NCBI RefSeq assembly: GCF_039975415.1
Contig: NZ_JBDWHD010000006.1
Origin: Ascidiaceihabitans sp039975415
Lineage (GTDB): Bacteria > Pseudomonadota > Alphaproteobacteria > Rhodobacterales > Rhodobacteraceae
Strand: one strand, 5' to 3'
DNA: 64,000 nucleotides
Positions within the stretch are counted from its first letter, which is position 1. Each line of letters starts with the position of its first letter. This document shows positions 17,662 through 25,439 of the stretch, piece by piece. A program made the position numbers and the translations under genes. The notes beneath the pieces are model-generated. The model was not told the origin of the DNA. It was given only the letters and a program-made list of their open reading frames with translations, and made no database searches.

Positions 17662-18107
17662 CAATCGTCGCCTAACAAAGTGGTGCGTGCAGAGCCGGTG
17701 TGACGTGGCATGTCGTCTTTCAGATGAAGCCACGACAGCGCAGAGCTTGCGTGGCTGTGCGTGGTCGGCTCAAGGCTTTCGACTTGATCCCACAGGCCAA
17801 CAGGCACGTATATCTGATCCGGTAAATAGTCGTAGGCCGCCGCTACGGCTGCGCCACAGCTTGGACAAAACCATCTGGTGACGCCTTCAGTGACCGTGTT
17901 GGCGCGTGTTGGAGCTGGGGTGATTGTAAGGGTTGTCTTGGCAAAAGCCGCGAATGCGGCCACCGGGGCACCACTTAACCTGCGACAGCTATTACAATGG
18001 CAGTAGCTGACCACATCGGGCTTTTGGGACGCCGACAAACGGGTATGCGAACAATAACACCGCCCTGTCAGGGGCGGTGCATCGGAATGTTGGGATGTTG
18101 AAAACAT
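17661..18107 (-). CDS. GFA-family zinc protein (CENP-V/GFA domain)
   Basis: A 148-residue protein with the zinc-binding cysteine sets of the GFA/CENP-V fold: GRCYCSH near residue 17, CHCNSCRR near 37, and FCPSCGA near 82. The family was named for glutathione-dependent formaldehyde activation, but most members have no proven activity. It sits between nfu (14-base gap) and tsaB (overlapping), so it appears to be part of that operon. The start at 18107 has no clear Shine-Dalgarno, which fits coupling with nfu. Confidence 0.85.
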   Translation of the reverse strand: MFSTSQHSDAPPLTGRCYCSHTRLSASQKPDVVSYCHCNSCRRLSGAPVAAFAAFAKTTLTITPAPTRANTVTEGVTRWFCPSCGAAVAAAYDYLPDQIYVPVGLWDQVESLEPTTHSHASSALSWLHLKDDMPRHTGSARTTLLGDD

Positions 18108-18121
18108 GCCGGAGGATCAAA

Positions 18122-18685
18122 TCAGACCGCGACAGGGCGGACTTCTGTGACTTCGGGAATGTAATGGCGCAACAGGTTTTCGATACCCATTTTCAGCGTC
18201 AATGTGGACGAAGGGCAACCGGCGCATGCGCCTTGCATATGCAAATAGACGACGCCGCGGTCAAACCCGTGAAACGTAATGTCGCCGCCATCTTGGGCAA
18301 CTGCCGGACGTACGCGGCTGTCTAGAAGTTCTTTGATTTGGCCAACGACGACGCCGTCTTCGCCATCATGTTCGGCATGACCTGACGCCGGTTGATGGTC
18401 GCCAGCCATGACGGATTGTCCGGATTGGAAATGTTCCATGATCGCGCCAAGCAATGCCGGTTTGATATGGTCCCAATCAACAGCATCGGCTTTCGTGACC
18501 GTCACGAAGTCGGTGCCAAAGAACACGCCAGTGACACCTTCGACGGCAAAGATCCGTGTGGCCAAGGGGGACTTGTCAGCCGCATCTGCCGTTGGGAAAT
18601 CGGCAGTGCCCATTTCCAGAACGGTCTGGCCGGGCAGAAACTTCAACGTGGCGGGGTTCGGGGTCGATTCGGTTTGGATGAACAT
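18122..18685 (-). CDS. NifU-like Fe-S cluster scaffold/carrier (Nfu)
   Basis: A 187-residue protein with the Nfu N-terminal domain (MFIQTESTPNPATLKFLPG, then FFGTDFVTVTK) and a C-terminal NifU domain whose CxxC (GACAGCPSS, Cys154 and Cys157) binds a [4Fe-4S] cluster. It delivers clusters to apo-proteins in the cytoplasm. It is the same architecture as mitochondrial NFU1. It heads an apparent operon nfu-GFA-tsaB-rimI. Confidence 0.93.
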   Translation of the reverse strand: MFIQTESTPNPATLKFLPGQTVLEMGTADFPTADAADKSPLATRIFAVEGVTGVFFGTDFVTVTKADAVDWDHIKPALLGAIMEHFQSGQSVMAGDHQPASGHAEHDGEDGVVVGQIKELLDSRVRPAVAQDGGDITFHGFDRGVVYLHMQGACAGCPSSTLTLKMGIENLLRHYIPEVTEVRPVAV

Positions 18686-18793
18686 GACACTCTCCTAGGG
18701 TTGAGACAGATATGCGGTCCGCACGGGCTCTCGTCAAGGTTTAGAATTGTTCTAAAACAGGAAGACACGCCAAATCGCACGGAAATAGTATGT

Positions 18794-18845
18794 CTTTTCC
18801 CAAAAATTCCCGGAGGAGGTGCCGCGCACCGGGGGCAAAGCCCCC
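18794..18845 (+). repeat. GC-rich intergenic element, copy 1
   Basis: It starts with CTTTTCCCAAAAATTCCCGG and ends with the hairpin GGGGGC-AAA-GCCCCC. It shares its layout (T-rich start, AAAATA-like run, C/G tracts, terminal hairpin) with copies near 37.4, 51.8 and 61.2 kb. It is the most diverged copy. It lies just past the stop of the minus-strand universal stress gene. Confidence 0.65.
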
Positions 18846-18881
18846 TTCAAATGGTGGACAACCCGATACAGAGGTCAAAAC

Positions 18882-19337
18882 TTAGGTGATCGCCTCAAGC
18901 TTTTCTTTGCTTAAATCACCCGGAACAATCGTGATCGGAATAGGAAGCGATCCAGAGCTACGGGACAATTGCGTCACCAACGGGCCAGGACCTTTTTTGT
19001 CGGTGCCCGCACCCAAGACCAAAACGCCGACTTCCGGATCTTCGGCGATTTGTGCGATGATTTCATCAACAGCTTTGCCTTCGCGAATGACCAGCTCAGG
19101 ATCAACATGCTGCTTGTCGCGCATCCATTTGGCGAAAACCTCAAAATGGGCGTGAATGCGGTCACGGGCTTCCTCGCGCATAACTGCGCCTACGCCAATC
19201 CAGTGATTGAACTCTTCCGGCGGGATCACGGCCAGAACCTCGACACCACCGCCTGTGTGCGCGGCACGCAAAGCGGCAAAGCGCATTGCGTTCAAGCATT
19301 CTTGGCTGTCATCCAGCACGACCAGAAATTTACGCAT
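18882..19337 (-). CDS. universal stress protein, UspA family
   Basis: A 151-residue single-domain Usp. It has the N-terminal strand KFLVVLDDSQECLNAMRFA and a C-terminal nucleotide-binding-like segment VLVLGAGTDKKGPGPLVTQLS, followed by PIPITIVPG. The loop resembles the ATP-binding G-2x-G-9x-G(S/T) motif but is not identical. The ATG at 19337 follows AGGAGA. It is monocistronic as far as visible. Confidence 0.88.
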   Translation of the reverse strand: MRKFLVVLDDSQECLNAMRFAALRAAHTGGGVEVLAVIPPEEFNHWIGVGAVMREEARDRIHAHFEVFAKWMRDKQHVDPELVIREGKAVDEIIAQIAEDPEVGVLVLGAGTDKKGPGPLVTQLSRSSGSLPIPITIVPGDLSKEKLEAIT

Positions 19338-19460
19338 GATGTTCTCCTGTCTTGACGCAACTGTGACGCACTGCGGTCGCGGTGGCAACGGTGTTGCGAA
19401 ACTGGCAGGATAAATTGCGCCGAAGTGGACCCAATGTCCATTCTCGGCAGCGCAGTGGTT

Positions 19461-20324
19461 TCATGCTTTGCTGGTGGCCCAATCCCAATACATTTCGCGG
19501 ACGCGTCGTGTCACAGGTCCGGCTTGATATGCCACGTCATCGAAGGCTGTGACGGGTGTGACTTTCGACATGTTGCCGCTCATGAAGACTTCGTCGGCAC
19601 TCTCAAAATCTTCATAGGTCAGGACGGTTTCGTGCACTTTGATGCCATCCTGAGTTAGGTTGGTCATGTGGCGTGCACGGGTGATGCCAGACAGGAAGGT
19701 GCCGTTTGGAATGGGGGTGAAGACTTCGCCATCCTTGACCATAAAGATATTGGCCGTTGCGGTTTCGGCAACGTTGCCCATCGCATCAAGCGCCAATGCA
19801 TTGCCGAACCCTTTGGACCGTGCTTCGGTTAACATGCGTGCATTGTTGGGGTACAGGCAGCCAGCTTTGGCGTTTACGACGCTGCTTTCCAGCACCGGGC
19901 GACGGAAACGGGTGCGTGTCAGTGTTGTTGAGGCACCTGTCGGGGCCATCGGAATTTGTTCCAGACAAATGGCAAAAGCAGTTGTTTCGGGGGCGGGAAC
20001 GATGGCCGTTGGATCACCGCCAACGGCCCAATACATTGGGCGAATGTAGACGGCATCTGTCGCGTCGTAATTGGCCAAACCGTCCCAAACGATGGCAACC
20101 ATATCTTCGGCGGATAGGGTCGGGGCCATTTGCAAAGCGATGGCAGACCAGTTGACGCGTTCGCAATGTGCTTCCAGATCAGGCGCCACGCCATTAAAGT
20201 AACGCGCACCATCAAATACAGTTGATCCAAGCCATGATCCGTGGTCCGCGGCCCGCATAATGGGCAGGTCACCATCATGCCATGTTCCGTCGAAATAAGT
20301 TTTGATTTTTGTGCCAATTGCCAT
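19461..20324 (-). CDS. ilvE: class IV PLP aminotransferase, branched-chain amino acid type
   Basis: A 287-residue fold-type IV aminotransferase. The start region AADHGSWLGSTVFDGARYFNG, the PLP-lysine region SSVVNAKAGCLYPNN, and AETATANIFMV, then GTFLSGITR, are characteristic. It would interconvert branched-chain 2-oxo acids and amino acids with glutamate. Close relatives in the Alphaproteobacteria form a subgroup distinct from E. coli IlvE, so another amino donor or acceptor is possible. An inverted repeat lies 35-59 bases upstream of the start. Confidence 0.82.
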   Translation of the reverse strand: MAIGTKIKTYFDGTWHDGDLPIMRAADHGSWLGSTVFDGARYFNGVAPDLEAHCERVNWSAIALQMAPTLSAEDMVAIVWDGLANYDATDAVYIRPMYWAVGGDPTAIVPAPETTAFAICLEQIPMAPTGASTTLTRTRFRRPVLESSVVNAKAGCLYPNNARMLTEARSKGFGNALALDAMGNVAETATANIFMVKDGEVFTPIPNGTFLSGITRARHMTNLTQDGIKVHETVLTYEDFESADEVFMSGNMSKVTPVTAFDDVAYQAGPVTRRVREMYWDWATSKA

Positions 20325-20358
20325 TGCCGCCTCCTCCGCTTGGAAGATTTCTAGCACG

Positions 20359-20383
20359 ATTAGGTCATATATCCATACCTAAT
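20359..20383. promoter_or_regulatory. inverted repeat upstream of the aminotransferase gene
   Basis: ATTAGGT (20359-20365) and ACCTAAT (20377-20383) are perfect 7-bp arms separated by 11 AT-rich bases. Geometry and position (35-59 bases before the minus-strand start at 20324) suit a dimeric repressor site such as those of MarR-type proteins. The regulator is not identified. Confidence 0.45.
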
Positions 20384-20411
20384 TGTGAAGCGGCCAGTCC
20401 CGATTGCGATC

Positions 20412-20657
20412 TTACGATGGATCATTCAGCGAATAAATGCCTTCAGGCAGGTCCAAAGCGGCTGCCAAGTCGCGCACTTGGGCATGGGACAGCGTTACCA
20501 AAACGGCCCGATCTGCCACAGGATCATACTGCTGCACCGTCACACATTCGGTGAAGCTGTTGACGATGACATCTTCGCGCAACGCGTTTTTCCCCTCATC
20601 CATCAAAGTGATGATCGTGGAATCGAATTCGTGTTCAATGCTAAACATGACTGTCAT
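20412..20657 (-). CDS. small conserved-looking acidic protein, unknown function
   Basis: An 81-residue cytoplasmic protein starting MTVMFSIEHEFDSTIITLMDEG, with VTVQQYDPVADRAVLVTLS and VRDLAAALDLPEGIYSL towards its end. The composition and codon use look like a real protein. The start is uncertain (20657 or 20648; an ATG at 20696 would extend it into the 5' region of the divergent protease gene). No family recognised. Confidence 0.65.
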   Translation of the reverse strand: MTVMFSIEHEFDSTIITLMDEGKNALREDVIVNSFTECVTVQQYDPVADRAVLVTLSHAQVRDLAAALDLPEGIYSLNDPS

Positions 20658-20791
20658 GGTGCAGCCGGATGGAATATGATGCAAGTCTGCTGGCAAGGCT
20701 TTGCCATAAGGTGATCACGTCCTTGCGAAGGGGGCTGGCCCTTGGGGGGATGCGTGGTATGCTTCTGTGCGGTTCAAGTGAAAGGGTTAAA

Positions 20792-21508
20792 ATGCTGGGT
20801 AAGGTTTTTTGTGCGATTGGATTGATCGCATTGGTCGCGGCCTGTGACGAAATCCCCACTGATGCGTCTGGGCCGACATCCAGTGCGCCTGCACAAGCGT
20901 CAAAAACCCTGAGAACACCGGATCAGGCGGCCCGTGCTTTTGTGCAAGTGACGCAGCGCGTGGAACCTATCGCGGAACGTGAATGCCGCGCACGCACATC
21001 GGGCGTGAATTGCGATTTTCGCATAATTGTAGACGACCGTCCGAACCAGCCGGCAAACGCGTATCAGACGCTGGATAAAAACAATCGCCCTGTCATAGCC
21101 TTCACTATTGGTCTTATTGCCGAAGTCCGAAATGCGGATGAGCTGGCCTTTGTCATGGGGCATGAGGCGGCCCACCATATTGCGGGGCATATCGGACGCC
21201 AGCGTCAAAATGCGGTCGCGGGCGCTGTAATCTTTGCAGGTCTTGCGACGCTTGGCGGGGCCAACTCTGCGGCGGTTGAAAGTGCCACAGAACTTGGTGC
21301 ACAAGTGGGTGCCCGCAGCTATTCCAAAGATTTTGAACTTGAGGCCGACGCGCTTGGGACCGTTATCACGCATAAGTCGGGGTACAATCCATTGGTCGGC
21401 GCCGAGTTCTTTAACCGTATCCCTGACCCGGGCGACAAGTTTCTTGGAACACACCCGCCCAATGCAGCCCGTATTCAAACTGTGCGTCGGACTGCCGCAA
21501 AACTTTGA
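20792..21508 (+). CDS. M48-family zinc metalloprotease, lipoprotein
   Basis: A 238-residue protein with a lipoprotein signal (ALVAAC, lipid-modified Cys18) and the zinc motif HEAAH (124-128). The third ligand is probably the Glu in FELEADALG, and HPPNAARIQ is at the C terminus. This is a short M48 peptidase of the Loi/BepA-like type, expected on the periplasmic face of the envelope for protein quality control. The ATG at 20792 follows AAAGGG. It overlaps no neighbour. Confidence 0.88.
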   Translation: MLGKVFCAIGLIALVAACDEIPTDASGPTSSAPAQASKTLRTPDQAARAFVQVTQRVEPIAERECRARTSGVNCDFRIIVDDRPNQPANAYQTLDKNNRPVIAFTIGLIAEVRNADELAFVMGHEAAHHIAGHIGRQRQNAVAGAVIFAGLATLGGANSAAVESATELGAQVGARSYSKDFELEADALGTVITHKSGYNPLVGAEFFNRIPDPGDKFLGTHPPNAARIQTVRRTAAKL

Positions 21509-21527
21509 AGGTGAAGGGCACCCGCCT

Positions 21528-21815
21528 TTAGAAGAGTGACCCGTTTTCGTCGGGACCTGTACGGCGCATATGCAGGGCCATGCCGATTGTGGACATAATG
21601 ACCCAGAACACCTGAATCATGGCTGAAGCCAGATTGAAGCTGACGGTCAACCCGATCAAAACGGCACTGGCCGCGAGAAGGTTCAAAGCGAAATATGTGA
21701 CGCTGTGTCCGTTGATGTAGCGCAAGGTCAGCATACCATAGTTCAAGACATACAAGAGGAAGCCGCCTACGCCGATGGCTTCTAAAATGGTCGATGTTTG
21801 AATTGCGAAGTTCAT
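21528..21815 (-). CDS. CBU_0592-like small membrane protein
   Basis: A 95-residue protein with three hydrophobic helices: ILEAIGVGGFLLYVLNYGML, YFALNLLAASAVLIGLTVSF and AMIQVFWVIMSTIGMAL. The arrangement, including GHSVTYFALNLLAA, matches what I recall of the CBU_0592-like family of unknown function. It is convergent with the protease gene (20-base gap). Confidence 0.75.
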   Translation of the reverse strand: MNFAIQTSTILEAIGVGGFLLYVLNYGMLTLRYINGHSVTYFALNLLAASAVLIGLTVSFNLASAMIQVFWVIMSTIGMALHMRRTGPDENGSLF

Positions 21816-21971
21816 AAAAAACTCCTTTTGAAAACGAGATGAAATTTGAATAGTTAAAAGTCGCGCAATAAAACCTGCTGCTGTCTAAGACCTAACAGTG
21901 TTTTTTGTGTTTTGTAGGTCCGGTAATCCTTACCCGGACAGCGCCATTCAAGCTGCAAAAGGCAAAAACCT

Positions 21972-22334
21972 GTGGAAAAAGCTATCGTAAAATTGGGGCA
22001 TGTTCTGACAGACAAAGGGTCGAAATACGCGGTGTCGGGCGTGCCTGCTGCGGATCGCCGCCAAATTGATGCAGCGCTGAAAGCGCTAAAGCGCGACAAA
22101 TCTTATGCCAAAGCCACCCACAACACATGGGCTGCCCTGCTTTCAGAGGGTGGGGCTATCAAAGGCGACGATGGTGAAAGTGGCGCAGGGATGGTTATTT
22201 TGCGCATGTTGGAGCGTGAGGGGCTGCACAATCATCTGGTTGTTGTCACACGCTGGTACGGGGGCAAGCATTTGGGTGGTGACAGGTTCCGGCATGTCCA
22301 GACTTGTGTAAGGGCTTATCTGGATGCGTTGTGA
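21972..22334 (+). CDS. IMPACT/YigZ (UPF0029) N-terminal-domain protein
   Basis: A 120-residue protein consisting of the IMPACT fold only, with the signature GDDGESGAGMVILRMLE, then VVVTRWYGGKHLGGDRF. Larger YigZ homologues (about 200 residues) have an extra C-terminal domain that is absent here. The start is GTG at 21972, preceded by AAAAGG. Function in bacteria is uncertain; the eukaryotic homologue modulates translational stress signalling. Its conserved 3' half overlaps 192 bases of the convergent hemolysin III gene. Confidence 0.82.
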   Translation: MEKAIVKLGHVLTDKGSKYAVSGVPAADRRQIDAALKALKRDKSYAKATHNTWAALLSEGGAIKGDDGESGAGMVILRMLEREGLHNHLVVVTRWYGGKHLGGDRFRHVQTCVRAYLDAL

Positions 22335-22937
22335 TTGGGTCGCAGCGACTGCCATGAAACAGCATGCAGACGCTGACAAGACGAACCCGTGCCAGATCGG
22401 ATTTTGAAATCTGAAACTGGGTCGCGCAAAGACCAGACACCCCAGCGTGTACAACACACCGCCCGTGGCAATGCATCCAAAGACAAACGTCCCGAATTGC
22501 AGCGCAATTGGACAGGCCAGCAGAACGCTGACCCATCCCAGCCCAAGATACACCGCCAAAGATCCGCGCCCGCTGGCCCCCCATATGGTTAGTTTTGCCA
22601 AGGCCCCCAAGACGGATATCACCCAGACAATCACAAGAACTGCATAGCTAAATCCGCTGCCCAGCATCAATGCAAGAGGCGTGTAAGTGCCTGCAATTTT
22701 TAGGTAAATGGCAGCGTGATCAATGCGCCTTAGAACAGGTCGCATCCGGTCCCAAGGGGTCATGTGATACACGGCTGATGCAACAAAGGCGAAACCGGCA
22801 AGAATAGCGTAAACAATGACGGCAGGTGATGCGTCATGGGCCATTAAATACTTCACACCGGCGTAGACCGCGATCAAACCTGCGGCATGCAAAAGCCCGT
22901 CTGCCAATGTTTCCGTATTCGAATATGGATAGGACAT
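22143..22937 (-). CDS. hemolysin III/PAQR-family membrane protein with unusual C-terminal tail
   Basis: A 264-residue seven-helix protein. The PAQR/HlyIII metal-site residues are present: SAVYH, RRIDHAAIYLKIAGTYTP and HGFVLSASACCFMAVA. The family normally ends just after the last helix. Here the frame continues about 60 residues (from ATQSQRIQ onward) through DNA that is antisense to the IMPACT gene, so this tail is probably passenger sequence. The ATG at 22937 (MSYPYSNTETL) fits the family; GAAAGGTGGC precedes it. Confidence 0.83.
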   Translation of the reverse strand: MSYPYSNTETLADGLLHAAGLIAVYAGVKYLMAHDASPAVIVYAILAGFAFVASAVYHMTPWDRMRPVLRRIDHAAIYLKIAGTYTPLALMLGSGFSYAVLVIVWVISVLGALAKLTIWGASGRGSLAVYLGLGWVSVLLACPIALQFGTFVFGCIATGGVLYTLGCLVFARPSFRFQNPIWHGFVLSASACCFMAVAATQSQRIQISPYTSLDMPEPVTTQMLAPVPACDNNQMIVQPLTLQHAQNNHPCATFTIVAFDSPTL

Positions 22938-22979
22938 TACGCCACCTTTCTGGGAAAGGAGGCTATTCCACAAAGGTCA

Positions 22980-23372
22980 CTATTTCGTTGACGCCTGCTT
23001 GCCAGATGCGCGGCGCAGACGTAGCAGATGCCAGCGGTAAATTATCGGTGCCAACACAAAATCATAGCCCCACACTGCCAAACGGTGAATTCCGGGGATG
23101 CTGACCAAACGTGCCAACCAGTTGTATCGCGGCATTTGCTGCCACAGCACGATAAAAGCGGGAATACCCGAAAGGCGTTTGTCGCCGTGTTGCACATACA
23201 ACCGTCGCGCCGCTTTGTCGGCATCCAAACCCCAAGCTGTCAGTGCGCTGCTGTTCAAATCATCAAAGCGAATGGGAAGATCGTGGGTTTCCGTGTACTT
23301 CGCATAGTGATTGATTTCAGCCGAACACACGGGGCAATTCGCATTATAAAGTACTTTGGTTTCATCTGTCAT
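22980..23372 (-). CDS. DCC-family thiol-disulfide oxidoreductase-like protein
   Basis: A 130-residue protein of the DCC1/DUF393 family. It opens KVLYNANCPVCSAEI, with the redox-like CPVC motif (Cys13, Cys16), and has RLYVQHGDKRLSGIPAFIVLW later. Members are predicted thioredoxin-fold proteins without proven substrates. The ATG at 23372 is chosen over 23414 because it begins at the fold. It lies between the two-repeat gene and the hemolysin III gene on the same strand, with gaps of 42-55 bases, and so may share their transcript. Confidence 0.83.
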   Translation of the reverse strand: MTDETKVLYNANCPVCSAEINHYAKYTETHDLPIRFDDLNSSALTAWGLDADKAARRLYVQHGDKRLSGIPAFIVLWQQMPRYNWLARLVSIPGIHRLAVWGYDFVLAPIIYRWHLLRLRRASGKQASTK

Positions 23373-23427
23373 GGTGTACAGATAGGCGCTTGGCACTGGT
23401 CTGCCCAGAGACACTGCGCCGCAGGTG

Positions 23428-23787
23428 TTACTTTGGTTTGTTGCCGTCGATCCACCGTGCCATCAATGATTTGTCTTTGAAGCATTCGGGGGGAACCTGC
23501 GCCCGTTTGAGCCGCGCGATGCGTTCTGCAAAAGCCACCTGTTTGGAAGATGGGTAATTGGAAAAGCGTCCTGTGACAGGCTTTGGTTTATACCTGTCAA
23601 TCCAGGCGGAAAGATCTGAACGATTGTGGAACAGCGCTGCGGGCGCTGGCAAGCCTGCTTTGGCAGCAATGGATTGGGCATAGGCGATCTGTTTAGGGGT
23701 CGCCGCCATATTCTGCGCAGGGCTGTGATCGGGTGTTTCAACATTCACCGGCGCAAACAGGCCGGGCAAAGGCGCTTGAAAGGTCAT
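23428..23787 (-). CDS. two-repeat protein of unknown function, probable SOS gene
   Basis: A 119-residue protein made of two copies of a module of about 40 residues. Copy 1 has ATPKQIAYAQSIAAKAG and LSAWIDRYKP; copy 2 has PSSKQVAFAERIARLK and LMARWIDGNKP. Each copy looks like K-Q-x-A-[YF]-A-x-x-I-A followed by a helix ending W-I-D-x-x-K-P. No family name was recognised. The ATG at 23787 follows GGAG. Immediately upstream is an array of three GAAC motifs with seven-base spacing, the alphaproteobacterial LexA pattern, so damage-inducible expression is inferred. Confidence 0.72.
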   Translation of the reverse strand: MTFQAPLPGLFAPVNVETPDHSPAQNMAATPKQIAYAQSIAAKAGLPAPAALFHNRSDLSAWIDRYKPKPVTGRFSNYPSSKQVAFAERIARLKRAQVPPECFKDKSLMARWIDGNKPK

Positions 23788-23812
23788 GCTGTGTTCTCCG
23801 TGTTCCATATGA

Positions 23813-23838
23813 GAACATATATAGAACAAGGAGAGAAC
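23813..23838 (-). promoter_or_regulatory. double LexA-type box (three GAAC, N7 spacing)
   Basis: GAAC occurs at 23813-23816, 23824-23827 and 23835-23838, each pair separated by exactly seven bases (ATATATA and AAGGAGA). GAAC-N7-GAAC (equivalently GTTC-N7-GTTC) is the LexA operator of Alphaproteobacteria, including Rhodobacter. The array spans 26-51 bases upstream of the start of the minus-strand two-repeat gene, a position that would block its promoter. Confidence 0.72.
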
Positions 23839-23951
23839 ATTGCAAGGTTTTGTTAACCAAGGCTAGGAAGCCGTTGCGAGCCCGGCAACCGGATCATCAC
23901 ACCAAGGGTGCCATAACGTGATAAAATGCGAACCTTTAGACCGCTGTGCCT

Positions 23952-25322
23952 CTAAACCAGTTTCCCCCACAAATCGTATTCGCCTGCCTCGTCGACCTCG
24001 ACGCGGACGATGTCTCCAACGCAAAGGCCTTCGAACCCTTCGTCGATAAACAGGTTTCCGTCGATTTCAGGGGCATCTGCCTTTGTGCGACACGTGGCGG
24101 CGTCTTCGTCGATTTCATCCACGATCACGTCGATCACAGATCCGACCTTTGCTGCTAGCTTTGCCTCGGAAATGGCTTGGGCCTTTTCCATGAAACGATC
24201 CCAGCGTTCTTGTTTCACTTCGGCAGGAACGTGATCGGGCAAGGCGTTTGAGCGCGCCCCATCGACGTTTTCGTATTGGAAGCACCCGACGCGGTCCAAT
24301 TGGGCTTCGTCCATCCAATCCAGCAGCGTCTGGAATTCGGCTTCGGTTTCGCCGGGGTACCCGACGATGAAGGTTGAGCGCAAAGTGATGTCGGGGCAGA
24401 TGTCGCGCCATGCGGCGATTTCATCAAGCGTTTTTGACGCCGCCGCTGGCCGCGCCATGCGTTTCAGAACATCGGGGTGGGCATGCTGGAACGGGATGTC
24501 CAGATAGGGCAAGACCAAACCGTCAGCCATCAAGGGGATCAGCTTGCGCACATGGGGGTAGGGGTACACGTAATGCAACCGCACCCATGCGCCCAGTGAC
24601 CCAAGATCGCGGGCCAGATCGGTGATGTGGGCGCGGTGGCCACGGTCCTCTGCATGCTTGATGTCCACGCCGTAGGCAGATGTGTCTTGCGAAATGACCA
24701 GTAGTTCTTTGACGCCTGCATCGACCAGCTTTTCGGCCTCGCGCATCACGGCATGGGCGGGGCGCGATTGCAGGCGGCCACGCATGTCTGGAATGATGCA
24801 AAATTTGCACTTGTGATTGCAGCCTTCGGAAATTTTCAAATAGCTAAAATGGCGCGGGGTCAGGGACACCCCCGAGGCAGGCAGCAGATCGACAAAGGGA
24901 TCGGGGCTTGGGGGCACCGCAGCATGGACCGCATCCAAAACCTGTTCATATTGGTGCGGGCCGGTGACGGCCAGAACCTTGGGATGTGCGCCGGTGATAT
25001 AATCTGGTTCTGCACCCAAACAGCCCGTGACGATGACACGCCCGTTTTCAGATAAGGCTTCGCCGATGGCGTCCAGACTTTCCGCCTTGGCGCTGTCCAG
25101 AAATCCGCATGTGTTGACAATAACAGCATCGGCCCCGGCATAGTCAGGGGATACGCCATAGCCTTCGGCCCGCAAACGGGTCAAAATGCGTTCGCTGTCG
25201 ACCAAAGCCTTTGGGCAGCCAAGGCTGACCATACCAATGCTGGGCTGACCGGGGCGGGCCGGATCACGCAGTTTGGCTTTGGGGGCGAGGTCGGGGCGCA
25301 GGTCTGGCGGGTTTGTGCTCAT
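23952..25322 (-). CDS. rimO: ribosomal protein S12 methylthiotransferase RimO
   Basis: A 456-residue radical-SAM methylthiotransferase. The N-terminal UPF0004 domain ligates one [4Fe-4S] cluster through Cys36 (LGCPKALVDSE), Cys72 (NTCGFLDSAKAES) and Cys101. The radical-SAM cluster is C168-x3-C172-x2-C175 (EGCNHKCKFCIIP). The C-terminal TRAM domain is present. It adds the methylthio group to Asp of ribosomal protein S12. GCPKALVDSE and the NTCGFLDSAK block separate RimO from MiaB. Start at 25322 (MSTNPPD); the frame is open further upstream but without a credible start. Confidence 0.94.
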   Translation of the reverse strand: MSTNPPDLRPDLAPKAKLRDPARPGQPSIGMVSLGCPKALVDSERILTRLRAEGYGVSPDYAGADAVIVNTCGFLDSAKAESLDAIGEALSENGRVIVTGCLGAEPDYITGAHPKVLAVTGPHQYEQVLDAVHAAVPPSPDPFVDLLPASGVSLTPRHFSYLKISEGCNHKCKFCIIPDMRGRLQSRPAHAVMREAEKLVDAGVKELLVISQDTSAYGVDIKHAEDRGHRAHITDLARDLGSLGAWVRLHYVYPYPHVRKLIPLMADGLVLPYLDIPFQHAHPDVLKRMARPAAASKTLDEIAAWRDICPDITLRSTFIVGYPGETEAEFQTLLDWMDEAQLDRVGCFQYENVDGARSNALPDHVPAEVKQERWDRFMEKAQAISEAKLAAKVGSVIDVIVDEIDEDAATCRTKADAPEIDGNLFIDEGFEGLCVGDIVRVEVDEAGEYDLWGKLV

Positions 25323-25439
25323 GGGGTGGCTATAGCGAAATAGGACGGGCGCGAAAAGAGGTCTGGCATTGTTGCATGCAAGCGCCCAACATAGCATCAA
25401 AACCAAACGGCAAAGTTTCGAAGTTATGAGGTGGTGCGG

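Noticed and set aside
23846..23856. GTTAACC near 23.85 kb as a second CtrA site
   Set aside because: Only one TTAA half is present; no partner at seven-base spacing.
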